From NCBI RefSeq assembly GCF_004022215.1, contig NZ_SAUZ01000003.1, positions 186,001-250,000 on the forward strand: a stretch of 64,000 nucleotides of DNA, in the 5' to 3' direction. This DNA is from Paenirhodobacter populi. GTDB taxonomy: Bacteria > Pseudomonadota > Alphaproteobacteria > Rhodobacterales > Rhodobacteraceae. Below, one piece after another: positions 44,123-54,240 of this stretch. Position 1 is the stretch's first letter. The number at the start of each line of letters is the position of its first letter. The translations under genes were made by a program, and so were the position numbers. The notes under the pieces are model-generated. The model saw only the letters and a list, made by a program, of their open reading frames with translations. It had not been told where the DNA came from and ran no database searches.

Positions 44123-44917
44123 TCAGGCAACCTTCAGCGTGAAGAACAGCCTTCGGAACGGGAACAGGACGGAGCCGTCCGCCTCGTAGGGATAGGCGAT
44201 GGCCAAGGCCGCCTCATAGCGCGCGCCAAGGGCCGCAAGCTCGTCGGGCGTCAGCTTTTCGGCGAAGGGGCGCAGCGTCGTCGATTCGGTGAACCGGCGC
44301 ACCGGATGGACGCCCTCGGTCGCCGCCAGCCGCTGCACATAATCCGTTACCCAGATGTCGGTCTGGCCAAGCGGCGCCAGCAGCCGCGCATATTCCAGCG
44401 GCGTCGCCACCGGCGGCGTCCAGTCGGTGAAATCGAAGCGGTCGGGGAACATCTCACCCGCGAAATCGCGCAGGAACCGATGCGAGGGCGCGGCATATTG
44501 CGTGGGCATCTGCACCGCCAGCACCCCGCCCGGCGGCAGGAACCCCGCCAGCCGCGGCAGCAGCACCGCGTGGTCATCGAGCCATTGCAGCGCCGCGTTG
44601 GAAAAGATCAGCGCGGGGGGCTTGTTCGGCGCCCACCCGCGGATGTCGGCCAGATCGCAGCGCCGGTAGGCACCCGTCGCCGCGGCGCGGGAAATCATCG
44701 CGGGCGAGGAATCGACACCCACGATCTTGCGGTTCGGCCAGCGGTCGGCCAGCACATCCGCCGCCGCCCCTGCCCCGCAGCCAAGGTCGATCACCTTGCC
44801 ATGCGGCAGATCGCCGACCCTCGCGACCAGATCATGGACTGGCCGCAGCCGCAGATCCGCGAAGCGCGCATAGGCTTCGGGGTTCCAGTCCTTCGACGCT
44901 GTCTCCCCGGCCGTCAT
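44123..44917 (-). CDS. tam: Trans-aconitate 2-methyltransferase
   Basis: The protein has 264 residues, a SAM-dependent methyltransferase. VIDLGCGAGAAADVLADRWP is the SAM-binding motif I and IVGVDSSPAMI the acidic motif II. The N-terminal WNPEAYARFADLRLRPVHDL and central FSNAALQWLDDHAVLLPRLA closely follow E. coli Tam. It neutralises trans-aconitate, an aconitase inhibitor that forms from citrate-cycle cis-aconitate. It lies nine bases downstream of ftsH's stop on the same strand and is followed immediately by the MOSC gene. Confidence 0.9.
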   Translation of the reverse strand: MTAGETASKDWNPEAYARFADLRLRPVHDLVARVGDLPHGKVIDLGCGAGAAADVLADRWPNRKIVGVDSSPAMISRAAATGAYRRCDLADIRGWAPNKPPALIFSNAALQWLDDHAVLLPRLAGFLPPGGVLAVQMPTQYAAPSHRFLRDFAGEMFPDRFDFTDWTPPVATPLEYARLLAPLGQTDIWVTDYVQRLAATEGVHPVRRFTESTTLRPFAEKLTPDELAALGARYEAALAIAYPYEADGSVLFPFRRLFFTLKVA

Positions 44918-44926
44918 CGCCTCACC

Positions 44927-46831
44927 TCAGACCGATGGTTCCGGGGAGACATCGCCCCCCTTCGGCGCGGGCTTCGTCTTCGGCACCGAAGTGACCGAGG
45001 GCATGCTGCCCGAAGGCGAATCGCCATCGCTGTCGCTCTGGATCGGCTCGCCCGCCATGACCTTGCGGATCTCGTCCCCCGTCAGGGTTTCGTATTCCAG
45101 CAGGCCCTGCGCCAGACGTTCCCATTCCTGCTGATTCTCCAGCAGGATGCGGCGGGCGTCCTGATAGCCGGCCTCGATCAGCTCGCGCACCTCTTCCTCG
45201 ATCAGTTCCTTGGTCTTGGTCGAGACCGAGAAGCCGCCCGTATTGCCCGAATATCCTTCATGCGCCTCGGCGTAGTCGATGTTGCCGACCTTGTCGGACA
45301 TGCCCCACCGCATCACCATCGCGCGGGCGATGGCCGAAGCCTGCTGGATATCGCCCGCCGGGCCGTTGGAAACATGCTCCTCGCCCCATTTCAGGATCTC
45401 GGCCGCCTTGCCCGCCATGGTCATGGCGATCTTCTGCTTGGCCTCGTCCTTGTGGTAGTTCAGCCGGTCCATCTCGGGCAGCGAAACCACCATGCCAAGC
45501 GCCTGACCGCGCGGGATGATCGTCGCCTTGTAGACCGGATCGCATTTCGGCAGCTTCAGGCCCACGACGGCGTGACCGGCCTCATGATAGGCGGTCATTT
45601 CCTTCTGCTCGGGCGTCAGCACCATGGACCGGCGCTCCACCCCCATCATCACCTTGTCCTTGGCGTTCTCGAAATCTTCCATCGTGACGAACCGCCGGCC
45701 GACGCGCGCCGCCATCAGCGCCGCCTCGTTGCACAGGTTCGCCAGATCGGCGCCCGAGAAGCCCGGCGTGCCGCGCGCGATCAGCCGCAGGTCCACATCC
45801 GGCCCCACCGGCACCTTGCGCGCATGGACGTTGAGGATCTTTTCCCGGCCCTTGATGTCCGGATTCGGCACATGGATCTGCCGGTCGAAGCGGCCGGGGC
45901 GCAAGAGCGCCGGGTCCAGCACGTCGCGCCGGTTGGTGGCGGCGATGATGATGATGCCCTCGTTCGCCTCGAACCCGTCCATCTCGACCAGAAGCTGGTT
46001 CAGCGTCTGTTCGCGTTCGTCATTGCCGCCGCCGATGCCGACGCCGCGGGCCCGGCCCACCGCGTCGATTTCGTCGATGAAGACGATGCAGGGCGCGTTC
46101 TTCTTGGCCTGCTCGAACATGTCGCGCACGCGGGACGCGCCGACGCCGACGAACATTTCCACGAAGTCGGAGCCCGAGATGGTGAAGAACGGCACGCCCG
46201 CCTCGCCGGCGATGGCGCGTGCGAGCAGCGTCTTACCCGTGCCGGGCGGGCCGACGAGCAGCGCGCCCTTGGGGATCTTGCCGCCCAGACGGCTGAACTT
46301 CTGCGGGTTGCGCAGGAATTCGACGATCTCTTCCAGCTCTTCCTTGGCCTCGTCGATACCGGCCACGTCGTCAAAGGTCACCCGCCCCTGCTTTTCGGTC
46401 AGAAGCTTCGCCTTCGACTTGCCGAAGCCCATGGCCCCGCCTTTGCCGCCGCCCTGCATCCGGTTCATGAAGAAGATCCAGATCCCGATCATCACGATGA
46501 ACGGCAGCCACACGCCCAGCAGCGACATGAAGCCCGACTGCTGCTGCTTGACCACATTCACCGTCACGCCCTTGGAAATCAGGGTTTCCGCGATCGGATC
46601 GGAGACCGGCTTCACCGTCGAATAGGTGGTGCCGTCGGTGGACTGGTAACGCACGTCCTCGCCGTCGATCTGGGCCGAGCGCACTTCCCCACGGTCAACC
46701 GCGGAAATGAAATCCGAATAGGCAACCTGACGCGATCCGGTCGAGGATTGTCCGTCCCCGAAAAGGTTGAACAGCGCAAGTATCAGCAGGAACAGCACAG
46801 CCCAGAAGGCCAGATTGCGTGCGTTGCCCAA
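44927..46831 (-). CDS. ftsH: Membrane-bound ATP-dependent zinc metalloprotease FtsH
   Basis: The protein has 634 residues. Two membrane helices (8-24 and about 104-122) flank the periplasmic part. The AAA module has Walker A GPPGTGKT (194-201), Walker [10 protein letters not shown] and the second region of homology; the zinc protease has HEAGH near residue 414. It degrades membrane proteins and regulators such as LpxC in the inner membrane. It follows tilS with 78 bases between them, a common alphaproteobacterial pairing. Confidence 0.98.
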   Translation of the reverse strand: MGNARNLAFWAVLFLLILALFNLFGDGQSSTGSRQVAYSDFISAVDRGEVRSAQIDGEDVRYQSTDGTTYSTVKPVSDPIAETLISKGVTVNVVKQQQSGFMSLLGVWLPFIVMIGIWIFFMNRMQGGGKGGAMGFGKSKAKLLTEKQGRVTFDDVAGIDEAKEELEEIVEFLRNPQKFSRLGGKIPKGALLVGPPGTGKTLLARAIAGEAGVPFFTISGSDFVEMFVGVGASRVRDMFEQAKKNAPCIVFIDEIDAVGRARGVGIGGGNDEREQTLNQLLVEMDGFEANEGIIIIAATNRRDVLDPALLRPGRFDRQIHVPNPDIKGREKILNVHARKVPVGPDVDLRLIARGTPGFSGADLANLCNEAALMAARVGRRFVTMEDFENAKDKVMMGVERRSMVLTPEQKEMTAYHEAGHAVVGLKLPKCDPVYKATIIPRGQALGMVVSLPEMDRLNYHKDEAKQKIAMTMAGKAAEILKWGEEHVSNGPAGDIQQASAIARAMVMRWGMSDKVGNIDYAEAHEGYSGNTGGFSVSTKTKELIEEEVRELIEAGYQDARRILLENQQEWERLAQGLLEYETLTGDEIRKVMAGEPIQSDSDGDSPSGSMPSVTSVPKTKPAPKGGDVSPEPSV

Positions 46832-46909
46832 GGGGAACCTCCAAATCAGACGGGGACGGAGCGAAACTCCGGAACCTTTGGAGTGAAAATAGGCATTACG
46901 GGGCGAGGT

Positions 46910-48142
46910 TCAACGGCTGAATCCCCGATCGGCGAAACTGCCGCGCAAGTTCCTGGCCGCAAAGCCCGTTCCGACCCCCGCCAAAGGCGCCGCAAGCAGG
47001 GTTTCGCCCATCCACACGGCCGGCGAGGCCAGAAGCCCCGCCCGGCTGATCCCGGTTGCGCGCCAGTCCGGGCATTGCGCCAGCCCCCCTGCCCCAAGGG
47101 CGGCGATCCGCGCGCCCTCCGGCACGGGGCCGATGATCCGCCAGCCGTCCCAGACCGCATCGCGCGCGGCGACAAGGCCCGCCACCGCCCGCGCCTCGCG
47201 CGACAGCACCATCCGACCGCGCGCGAACCGGATCCGGCAGCCGTGAAGCGTGGCGTCACGCGGCGCGGCCAGAAAGGCCGCAAGCTTCGCCCCGCGCGGG
47301 CCGTAATCCGTCCCGGCGATCCAGATCAGCGCATCCAGCACGAAGCGGCGCCGCAATTCCGGGTCGAGCGCCGCGAAATCCCCTTCCGGCACCTGCAATT
47401 CCCCGCCGGTTTCCGTCACATGCGCCGCCACCCACTGCCCCAGCAGCCGGTCGAGCGCCGCATTCGCCGCCGCCAGATGCCCGACCACGGCGCCGATCCG
47501 CTCCGCCGTCACCCCGGCCGGGCGCAGGGCACGCAGCGCCTTGCGCGCCCGGACGCGGGCGAAACGGTCGTTTTCATTGCTCGGATCATCGACCCAGCCG
47601 ATGTCCCGCGCCCGCAGCCAGTCGCGCAGCGCCGCGCGCGGCACCGTCAGCAGCGGCCGGACCCACAGGACCCCCTCGGCCCGGAACCGGGCGCGGATGC
47701 CCGACAGTCCTTCAAGCCCCGCTTCCCGCGACAGCCGCATCAGAAAGGTCTCGGCCTGATCGTCGGCGGTATGGCCAAGCGCCACGGTGTCGATCCCCTG
47801 CCCGCGCGCCCATGCGCCGATCAGCCGCAGCCGCGCGCGCCGCGCCGCATCCATCAGATTGCCCGCCGCCTCCGTTCCCGGCCAGCACAGGATCGTATGC
47901 GGCACCGACAGCGTGGCGCAGGCACGGCCCACATCCTCGGCCTCGGTCAGGGATTCGGGGCGCAGGCCGTGATCCACCGTCACCGCCTCGACCGCAAAGC
48001 CCGCGCCGATCAGCGCATGCAGCAGCGCCGTCGAATCGCCGCCGCCCGAAACGGCAACCCCGATACGGCGGGGCGTATCGGGGCCAAGGGCATCCGCCAC
48101 AATCGTCGTCAGTTCGGCCGTCGTCAGCTCGGTCACATGCAA
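46910..48142 (-). CDS. tilS: tRNA(Ile)-lysidine synthetase
   Basis: The protein has 410 residues. The PP-loop motif SGGGDSTALL near residue 30 binds ATP. TilS modifies the wobble cytidine of tRNA-Ile(CAU) to lysidine so that it reads AUA. The gene overlaps the 3' end of cpoB by ten bases and precedes ftsH on the minus strand. Confidence 0.95.
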   Translation of the reverse strand: MHVTELTTAELTTIVADALGPDTPRRIGVAVSGGGDSTALLHALIGAGFAVEAVTVDHGLRPESLTEAEDVGRACATLSVPHTILCWPGTEAAGNLMDAARRARLRLIGAWARGQGIDTVALGHTADDQAETFLMRLSREAGLEGLSGIRARFRAEGVLWVRPLLTVPRAALRDWLRARDIGWVDDPSNENDRFARVRARKALRALRPAGVTAERIGAVVGHLAAANAALDRLLGQWVAAHVTETGGELQVPEGDFAALDPELRRRFVLDALIWIAGTDYGPRGAKLAAFLAAPRDATLHGCRIRFARGRMVLSREARAVAGLVAARDAVWDGWRIIGPVPEGARIAALGAGGLAQCPDWRATGISRAGLLASPAVWMGETLLAAPLAGVGTGFAARNLRGSFADRGFSR

Positions 48143-48966
48143 CCCAGCGAAGCCTTGGCCGCCGGCACCTTGCCCGCCGCTTCCGATCCCGGAAAGCGGG
48201 CCTGCACCTCACCCAGCGACGTGCAGGCTTCGTTGTGCTGGCCAAGCGCGCCAAGCGCCTTGCCCAGTTCCAGCAGGTTGTCCGCCGCCCGCCGCCCCTC
48301 GGGATCGGCGGAAAAGGCGTCGAGCCAGGCCCGCGCCGCGCCGGGCACATCGCCCGCCCGGTTCAGCGCATCGCCCCGCAGATAGCCCGCGTCGGGCGTC
48401 AGGGGCCCACCCGGGTAGGTTTGGGTAAAGGTCGCAAAGAGGTCAGCGGCGCCGCGAAAGTCACCTTGACCGAGCACCCCCTTGGCCCGGTCGAAATCGC
48501 TTTGCTCGTTGACGGTCAGATCGCCTTTCGGCGCGGCGGAATTGGGCGCGGGCGCGGTCAGCGATGCCGAATCCGCCGCCGGGGCCGCGCCGCCAAGCGG
48601 CGCATTCCCGATCGAGCCCGGATCGCAGCCGTCCTCAAGCTCGCACAGGCGGAACTCCAGATCGCCGATCCGGTTGGTGCCGTCCGCCACGACCCGGTTC
48701 ACCCGGTTCTGCAACGCCTCGGTCTGCGAGGTCAGCCGCGAGATCGAGGCCTCCATCGTATCCATCCGCTGCAGCGCGCTGGCGCCGCCCGCCGCCTGCA
48801 TCCCCTGCGATCCCGAAGCCACAAGCTCGGACCGCAGGCTTTGAAGTTGTGCGGAAAGCTGCGCCAGTTCCTTGCGGACATCGGCCAGCGTTTCCTTCCT
48901 GTCCTGGGCGAAGGCGGGCGCCGCCAGCGCCAGCACCATCGCCGCCCCCAGCAGAACCCGCTTCAT
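48133..48966 (-). CDS. cpoB: Cell division coordinator CpoB (YbgF)
   Basis: The protein has 277 residues from the ATG at 48966, which follows GGGGAGCT. The Sec signal peptide ends at AFAQ (about residue 21). A coiled-coil N-terminal part (KETLADVRKELAQLSAQLQSL, about 25-110) is followed by a Pro/Ala linker and TPR repeats (FDRAKGVLGQGDFRGAADLFATF, DAGYLRGDALNRAGDV). CpoB links outer-membrane constriction by Tol-Pal to septal peptidoglycan synthesis. It overlaps tilS by ten bases. Confidence 0.93.
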   Translation of the reverse strand: MKRVLLGAAMVLALAAPAFAQDRKETLADVRKELAQLSAQLQSLRSELVASGSQGMQAAGGASALQRMDTMEASISRLTSQTEALQNRVNRVVADGTNRIGDLEFRLCELEDGCDPGSIGNAPLGGAAPAADSASLTAPAPNSAAPKGDLTVNEQSDFDRAKGVLGQGDFRGAADLFATFTQTYPGGPLTPDAGYLRGDALNRAGDVPGAARAWLDAFSADPEGRRAADNLLELGKALGALGQHNEACTSLGEVQARFPGSEAAGKVPAAKASLGCM

Positions 48967-48968
48967 CA

Positions 48969-49505
48969 TCAGCTCCCCGCGCCGAGAGAGATCACCGTCA
49001 CCGCGCGCCGGTTCTGCGCAAAGCACGATTCCGCCGCACAGGTGGCGAGCGGCCGTTCCTTGCCGTAGGACACCGTGCGCAGACGCGCCGACGACACGCC
49101 CTGCGAGATCAGATATTCCTGCACCGCCGAGGCGCGCCGCGCGCCAAGCGCGAGGTTGTATTCCCGCGTGCCCTGTTCGTCGGCGTGGCCTTCGATGATG
49201 GCGGAATATTGCGGATGGCTGTTCAGCCATTGCGCCTGACCCGACAGGATCTGGATCGCCTCGCCCGACAGCGTCGACTGGTCGACGAGGAAATGCACCA
49301 TGTCGCCGACCCTGCCGTTGAAATAGGCGGGCGAGTTCGGGTCGTTGATATTGCCCTGCGAGACACCACCCGCGCCCGCGCCATAGGCGCCGCTGCCGTA
49401 GGCACCGCCCGGATCGACGACGCCGTCGCCGTATTTGTCGGGGTTGTTACAGGCCGCAAGCCCCAGCACCGCCAGACCGATTGCCGCCTTCATTGCAAAA
49501 TTCAT
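48969..49505 (-). CDS. pal: Peptidoglycan-associated lipoprotein Pal
   Basis: The protein has 178 residues. The lipoprotein signal peptide ends in the lipobox LAAC (Cys near residue 19). A Gly-rich linker and an OmpA-like peptidoglycan-binding domain follow (YSAIIEGHADEQGTREYNLALGARRA). It anchors the outer membrane to peptidoglycan and is positioned by TolB. The stop codon touches the cpoB start (TGATG). Confidence 0.97.
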   Translation of the reverse strand: MNFAMKAAIGLAVLGLAACNNPDKYGDGVVDPGGAYGSGAYGAGAGGVSQGNINDPNSPAYFNGRVGDMVHFLVDQSTLSGEAIQILSGQAQWLNSHPQYSAIIEGHADEQGTREYNLALGARRASAVQEYLISQGVSSARLRTVSYGKERPLATCAAESCFAQNRRAVTVISLGAGS

Positions 49506-49573
49506 TTCATTCCGCCTTGTGCTTTGCCCTTTCGGGCGACGTTAACAGATGCCGTTTGGCTTGGGAATCCGGC

Positions 49574-50890
49574 TCAGGGGCGCAGCGGCCCCCAGGACGG
49601 GTCCGAGGCCCCGCCCGGATTGCCGACCTTGCGCAGGTTGCGCCCGGTGATGTCGACCGAGAAAAGCTGCGCGCCGCCGCCCGCGCCCGGCGCCTCGCGG
49701 GTGAACATGATCACCCGGCCGTTCGGCGCCCAGGTCGGGCCTTCGTCGAGGTAGGAGGCCGTCAGCAGCCGTTCCTCGGACCCGTCGGTGCGCATCACGC
49801 CGATGAAGAACCGCCCGCCCGATTGCTTGGTGAAGGCGATCAGGTCCCCGCGCGGAGACCACACGGGCGTGCCATAACGCCCGTCGCCAAAGGAAATCCG
49901 CGTCGGCTCGCCGCCGCTCGCCGACATGATGTAGATCTGCTGGCCGCCCGAACGGTCGCTTTCGAACACGATGCGCGAGCCGTCGGGGCTGAAGGACGGG
50001 GCCGTCTCGATCGCCGGGCTGTTGGTCAGCCGCACCGGCGACCCGCCCGTGGCCGAGCTTTTGTAAAGGTCGGTATTGCCGTTCTGTTCCAGCGAATAGA
50101 CGATCGAATTGCCGTCCGGCGAGAAGCGCGGCGAAAAGGCCATCGTCCCCGGCACGTCGGGCAAGAGCTGCCCCGCGGCATTGGACACATTGATGACCTT
50201 GATCCGCGGGAAGCCGGTCTCGAAAGTCGTATACAGCACCCGGTCGCCCTTGGGCGAAAAGCGCGGCGCCAGCACGATGGTCGAGCTGTCGGTCAGATAA
50301 TTCACGTTCGCGCCGTCGTAATCCATCACGGCGAGCCGCTTCTGCCGGGCATTCTTCGGCCCGGTTTCCGACACGAAGACCACGCGGCTGTCGAAATAGC
50401 CGCTTTCGCCGGTGATCCGGCTGTAGATCACGTCGGCCACCTTGTGCGCCAGCCGCCGCCAGCTTTCGGGCGAGGCCGCAAGCTGCTGCCCCGCGCCCAG
50501 TTCCTGACCGGAATAGACGTCATAGAGGCGGAATTTCACCACCACCTTGCCGCCCTGCTGCGACACGCCGCCCACGATCAGCGCCTGCGCGTTGATCGCC
50601 TGCCAGTCGGCATAGCTGACCGGCGTGTTGAAGGCGGAGAACTTCTGGATATAGGCGTTGTCGCCGATCCGCCGGAACAGCCCCGTGCCTTCCAGATCGG
50701 CATTCACCACGCCGGCGATGTCCGAGGCGAACTTGCCCGCGCCGCCTTCGTCCAGAAAGACCGGCATCGCATAGGGCAGCGGCTCGATCACGCCTTCGTC
50801 GATCTCGATATGCAGCGGGCCATCCTGCGCCAGCGCCACGGCAGGCCCGATCATCAGCGCCGCCACCGCGGCCATTGCGAAACGGAACAT
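49574..50890 (-). CDS. tolB: Tol-Pal system beta-propeller protein TolB
   Basis: The protein has 438 residues from the ATG at 50890, chosen over a start 21 bases upstream because GAGGGAAACAAG precedes it. Signal peptide to about residue 22 (ALAQ). The N-terminal alpha/beta domain is followed by a six-bladed propeller with repeating SPDGxxI motifs ([36 protein letters not shown]). It binds Pal in the periplasm and is displaced by TolA. The gene lies between tolA and pal. Confidence 0.97.
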   Translation of the reverse strand: MFRFAMAAVAALMIGPAVALAQDGPLHIEIDEGVIEPLPYAMPVFLDEGGAGKFASDIAGVVNADLEGTGLFRRIGDNAYIQKFSAFNTPVSYADWQAINAQALIVGGVSQQGGKVVVKFRLYDVYSGQELGAGQQLAASPESWRRLAHKVADVIYSRITGESGYFDSRVVFVSETGPKNARQKRLAVMDYDGANVNYLTDSSTIVLAPRFSPKGDRVLYTTFETGFPRIKVINVSNAAGQLLPDVPGTMAFSPRFSPDGNSIVYSLEQNGNTDLYKSSATGGSPVRLTNSPAIETAPSFSPDGSRIVFESDRSGGQQIYIMSASGGEPTRISFGDGRYGTPVWSPRGDLIAFTKQSGGRFFIGVMRTDGSEERLLTASYLDEGPTWAPNGRVIMFTREAPGAGGGAQLFSVDITGRNLRKVGNPGGASDPSWGPLRP

Positions 50891-50995
50891 CTTGTTTCCC
50901 TCGTTGGGCATCGGCCCGTTGTAGCCTCATCGCGCCTCACGCTGAATCACAACCGGATGAACCGGGGCGATTTCGGCGGGGCTGAGTCCTTTCTG

Positions 50996-52528
50996 TCACT
51001 TCATCCGCATCTTGCTCGGGTCGAAGACGATCTCGATCTGCTGCCACCAGCCGTATTTCTCCGCCGGAAGCGGAAAGCCGTCCGAGCCGCAGCGGATGAT
51101 CGCGCGCCGCGCCGCCTCGAACGCCTGCTTCGCCGCCGCGTCCGAGCCGCCGGAATGCGCCGTCATCTTGATCGACGACGTGACCGGCTTGCCGTTCGCC
51201 TGCATGTCGACCAGCACGGTGACCGAGGTCTTCATCGCCTCGGTGCTGAGCGAGCCGACATTCCAGCATTGCTTCACATCGACGATCAGCGCCTCTTTCT
51301 CGCCCGCCGTCACCGGAGGCCCGTTCTTGGCGATGCCCATCCCGCCAGAGCCGCCGCCCGGTTTCTTCGCGGCGTCACTGGCGACGGCATCGGCCACGGC
51401 AGCATCGGCCGCAGCCTTCTTGGCCGCCGCGGCGGCTTTTTCCTTCGCGGCCTTGTCGGCAGCCGCCTTGGCATCCGCCGCGGCCTTTTCCTTCGCCGCC
51501 TTGTCGGCCGCAGCCTTGGCATCCGCGGCAGCCTTCTCCTTAGCCGCCTTGTCTGCGGCAGCCTTGGCGTCCGCCGCAGCCTTATCCTTCGCCGCCTTGT
51601 CGGCAGCCGCCTTGGCGTCCGCCGCGGCCTTATCCTTCGCCGCTTTGTCCGCCGCAGCTTTGGCATCCGCCGCAGCCTTATCCTTGGCAGCCTTGTCGGC
51701 AGCGGCCTTTTCCTTCGCCGCCTTGTCGGCAGCGGCCTTGGCATCCGCGGCCTGCTGCGCGGAGGCGATCTTTTCCTCATCCACATCCGCCGTCGGCGCG
51801 GCCGTGGGCGGCACCGGGCGGCCCTTCGGACGCGGCGTATTCTCGGGGGCCGAGGTCGCCTCCTGCGGTGCGGGCGGTTCCTCGGGCGGCACGGTCCTGG
51901 TCGTGGCCTCGGGCGGCGCCGCTTCGGGTTCCGGCTTTTCGGGCTCGGGCTTCGGCGTTTCGGCCGGGCGGGTCGCGGGGGCGACGGCCTCGGCCACTTT
52001 CGCCTCCGGCTCGGGCGCGGGGGCCGGCGCCGGCGCGATGCGCTGCACCGGGCGCGCCATCGGACGCGGCGAGAATTCCGGCGTGCGCGTTTCCTCGGGC
52101 TGTTCGACCGGCGGCATCATCGAGGGCGGGATCTGCGTCACTTCGGCCGGAGCCGAGGGGCGGCTTGCCACCTCGGAGGTATCCGGCGCGGCCTCGGCCG
52201 CCGAAGCGGCGGGCGGCGGCGGCGGCGCGGATGCGGGTGCTGCCGCCTCGGCGCTCGCCGCGGGGGCGGCGTCATCGGCGCTGTCCTCACCGCCCGCAAG
52301 CGCGGCGGGCGCCTCGGCCGATGCCGCGGGCTCCGCCTCGCCCTGCGCGGCGGCGGCCTGAAGTGCCGCGAAATCCGCCTCGGACATCACCGAGACCTCG
52401 GTCATCTTCACCGGCTCCTGCGGCTTCGTCCGGAACCAGTCCGTGCCCACGACCGCCCAGAGGATCACCACCGCATGGAGAACCCCTGAAACGATATTGC
52501 CGGTCTTTTCTGCCCTGTCCATGCTCAT
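50996..52528 (-). CDS. tolA: Tol-Pal energy-transducing protein TolA
   Basis: The protein has 510 residues. One N-terminal membrane helix (GNIVSGVLHAVVILWAVVGT, about 10-29) contacts TolQR. A Pro/Ala/Glu-rich stretch follows (about 60-260), then a lysine/alanine-rich helical spacer of 16-residue repeats (DKAAKDKAAADAKAAA) at about 260-380. The C-terminal domain (TonB-like, from about 420) binds TolB. It transmits proton-motive force to the outer membrane. It sits six bases after tolR. Confidence 0.95.
   Translation of the reverse strand: MSMDRAEKTGNIVSGVLHAVVILWAVVGTDWFRTKPQEPVKMTEVSVMSEADFAALQAAAAQGEAEPAASAEAPAALAGGEDSADDAAPAASAEAAAPASAPPPPPAASAAEAAPDTSEVASRPSAPAEVTQIPPSMMPPVEQPEETRTPEFSPRPMARPVQRIAPAPAPAPEPEAKVAEAVAPATRPAETPKPEPEKPEPEAAPPEATTRTVPPEEPPAPQEATSAPENTPRPKGRPVPPTAAPTADVDEEKIASAQQAADAKAAADKAAKEKAAADKAAKDKAAADAKAAADKAAKDKAAADAKAAADKAAKDKAAADAKAAADKAAKEKAAADAKAAADKAAKEKAAADAKAAADKAAKEKAAAAAKKAAADAAVADAVASDAAKKPGGGSGGMGIAKNGPPVTAGEKEALIVDVKQCWNVGSLSTEAMKTSVTVLVDMQANGKPVTSSIKMTAHSGGSDAAAKQAFEAARRAIIRCGSDGFPLPAEKYGWWQQIEIVFDPSKMRMK
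51452..51721 (-). repeat. 48-bp tandem repeats within tolA
   Basis: Five tandem 48-base units (51452-51691) and a truncated unit (51692-51721) encode the 16-residue Lys/Ala-rich helical repeat of TolA. The copies differ mainly at third codon positions, so they are old enough to have drifted but still prone to length change by recombination. Confidence 0.85.
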
Positions 52529-52534
52529 GGCGGA

Positions 52535-53017
52535 TCAGTTCCCCCCGGGAGCCTTCCCCGTCAGCTGCGGTCCACCCGTGTCGGTCACCAGAACGATGTT
52601 GTTGAACCCGCCCGAGTTGAGCGCGCCCATCACCTGCACCACATGCGCATATTCGATGCCGCCATCGGCGCGCAGGTAGACCTTGTCGCTCGCCCGTTCG
52701 GCCGAAATCGCGCGAAGCTGCCCGACCAGATCGGTTTCCTCGACGGGGCTGTTCATCAGCGACACCGTTCCGTCCTTCTGGAGCGAGATCGTCAGCGGCT
52801 CTTCCTGCTCGGTCGGAACGGCGCGCGCGGCGGTTTTCGGCAGCTCCAGCGGAACCCCCACCGTCATCATCGGCGCCGCGACCATGAAGATGATCAGCAG
52901 CACCAGCATCACGTCGACCATCGGCGTGACGTTGATTTCCGCCATGACGCCGTGACGCTTGCCCCCGCGACGGCGGCGCGCCCCCGAATCGGCCTTTTTC
53001 ATCACCCCCGCGCCCAT
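52535..53017 (-). CDS. tolR: Tol-Pal inner-membrane protein TolR
   Basis: The protein has 160 residues. One membrane helix (INVTPMVDVMLVLLIIFMVAAPMMTVGV) includes the conserved Asp that carries protons in the ExbD/TolR family. The periplasmic domain contains LRADGGIEYAHVVQVM. With TolQ it forms the proton-driven motor. It is 17 bases from tolA on one side and three bases from tolQ on the other. Confidence 0.96.
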   Translation of the reverse strand: MGAGVMKKADSGARRRRGGKRHGVMAEINVTPMVDVMLVLLIIFMVAAPMMTVGVPLELPKTAARAVPTEQEEPLTISLQKDGTVSLMNSPVEETDLVGQLRAISAERASDKVYLRADGGIEYAHVVQVMGALNSGGFNNIVLVTDTGGPQLTGKAPGGN

Positions 53018-53020
53018 GGC

Positions 53021-53716
53021 CTAAGCGTCCAGCTGGCGCGAAAGGATGGTCGAGAATTCGTCGGCGAAGGCCTCGTAGCCCGAGGTGATCTTGTCGGCGT
53101 CCCCCGACAGCTTGTTGTAGAAGATCACCGCCGGGATGGCCGCGACCAGACCGATCGCCGTGGCGACCAGCGCCTCGGAAATCCCCGGCGCGACGACGGC
53201 GAGCGAGGTGTTCTGCGAAATCGCGATTTCCTCGAAGGCGACCTTGATGCCCCAGACCGTCCCGAACAGCCCGACAAAGGGCGAGATCGAGCCGACGGTG
53301 GCAAGGAAGCTCAGCCCCGAATTCAACCGCTCCGATTCCTTGGCGATGGCGACATCCATGGACCTGTCGATCCGCGCCTGCGCCCCGGCGATCAGCTCGC
53401 CGTCCTGACGGTGGCTGCGTCGCCATTCCAGCATGCCCGCGGCAAAGATGCGCTGGCTCGCCCCCTCGGGATTCGGTCCGATCTGGTCGAACAGTTCATC
53501 CAGCGGCTCGCCCGACCAGAAGGCCTGATCGAAAGCCGCCGCCTCGGAGCGGGCGGCGCGGAAGGTGATGTATTTGCGGATGATGACCGACCATGACCAG
53601 AAACTGGCCAATGTCAGGACGATCATCACGAATTTGACGGTAAGGGATGCGCGAATGAAAAGCGCGAGCAAAGAGAAATCCATCTCCTGCGCGGTGGCGA
53701 GAGTCTGCTGGTCCAT
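53021..53716 (-). CDS. tolQ: Tol-Pal inner-membrane motor protein TolQ
   Basis: The protein has 231 residues and three membrane helices in the ExbB/TolQ pattern. LSFLATVGSISPFVGLFGTVWGI and GISEALVATAIGLVAAIPAVI are the family signatures around the proton channel. The gene precedes tolR in the operon. The 122-base gap to ybgC (53717-53838) shows no gene or strong terminator. Confidence 0.96.
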   Translation of the reverse strand: MDQQTLATAQEMDFSLLALFIRASLTVKFVMIVLTLASFWSWSVIIRKYITFRAARSEAAAFDQAFWSGEPLDELFDQIGPNPEGASQRIFAAGMLEWRRSHRQDGELIAGAQARIDRSMDVAIAKESERLNSGLSFLATVGSISPFVGLFGTVWGIKVAFEEIAISQNTSLAVVAPGISEALVATAIGLVAAIPAVIFYNKLSGDADKITSGYEAFADEFSTILSRQLDA

Positions 53717-53838
53717 ATGGTGCCTTCGGGCGTTACTGCTCTTACAAGCCGTCTGTGCGGCCTCTTTACGACGATTCTATCCCAGGTTCAGGGGGGACGC
53801 CATAACAACTGCGTCATCACGCGGATTTGCCCGCGCGA

Positions 53839-54240
53839 TTATTGCACCGGCGGGGCCAGACGCAGCCGCACCTCGGCCGGCAGCCGCGCGGGGGCGCCCG
53901 CCTCGTTCAGGCAGACCAGCGTCACCGTGGCGGTGAACAGCGTCTCGCCGGTGCGGGTGACGGTCTGTTCCAGCACGATCCGCGCGCCGCCCTGCGTGAC
54001 GGGCCGGGTGGTGACGGTCAGTTCGTCGTCGAATTTCGCCGGGCGCAGGTAATCCGCCTCGACCCGGCGGACGGCGAAGACGATGCCGTGGTCGCGCTTC
54101 AGCGCCACCTGATCGACGCCAAGCGCCCGCACCCATTCGGACCGCGCGCGTTCGATGAATTTCAGGTAATTGGCGTAATAGACGATCCCGGCGAGATCGG
54201 TGTCTTCGTAATAGACCCTGAGGGTGAATGTGTGGCTCAT
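53839..54240 (-). CDS. ybgC: Tol-Pal-associated acyl-CoA thioesterase
   Basis: The protein has 133 residues with a hot-dog fold. The motif YYEDTDLAGIVYYANYLKFIERAR carries the catalytic Asp. YbgC-type enzymes hydrolyse short acyl-CoA or interact with phospholipid synthesis, and are routinely encoded just before tolQ. The start overlaps the upstream unknown gene by four bases. Confidence 0.95.
   Translation of the reverse strand: MSHTFTLRVYYEDTDLAGIVYYANYLKFIERARSEWVRALGVDQVALKRDHGIVFAVRRVEADYLRPAKFDDELTVTTRPVTQGGARIVLEQTVTRTGETLFTATVTLVCLNEAGAPARLPAEVRLRLAPPVQ

Noticed and set aside
43517-48385. Plus-strand open frame of over 1600 codons
   Set aside because: It spans MOSC, tam, ftsH, tilS and part of cpoB, all of which are well-supported on the other strand. 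The composition is that of antisense of GC-rich genes.
49481-52489. Plus-strand open frame of about 1000 codons opposite tolB-tolA
   Set aside because: Antisense shadow; the Gly/Arg repeats are simply the reverse of the TolA Ala/Lys repeats.
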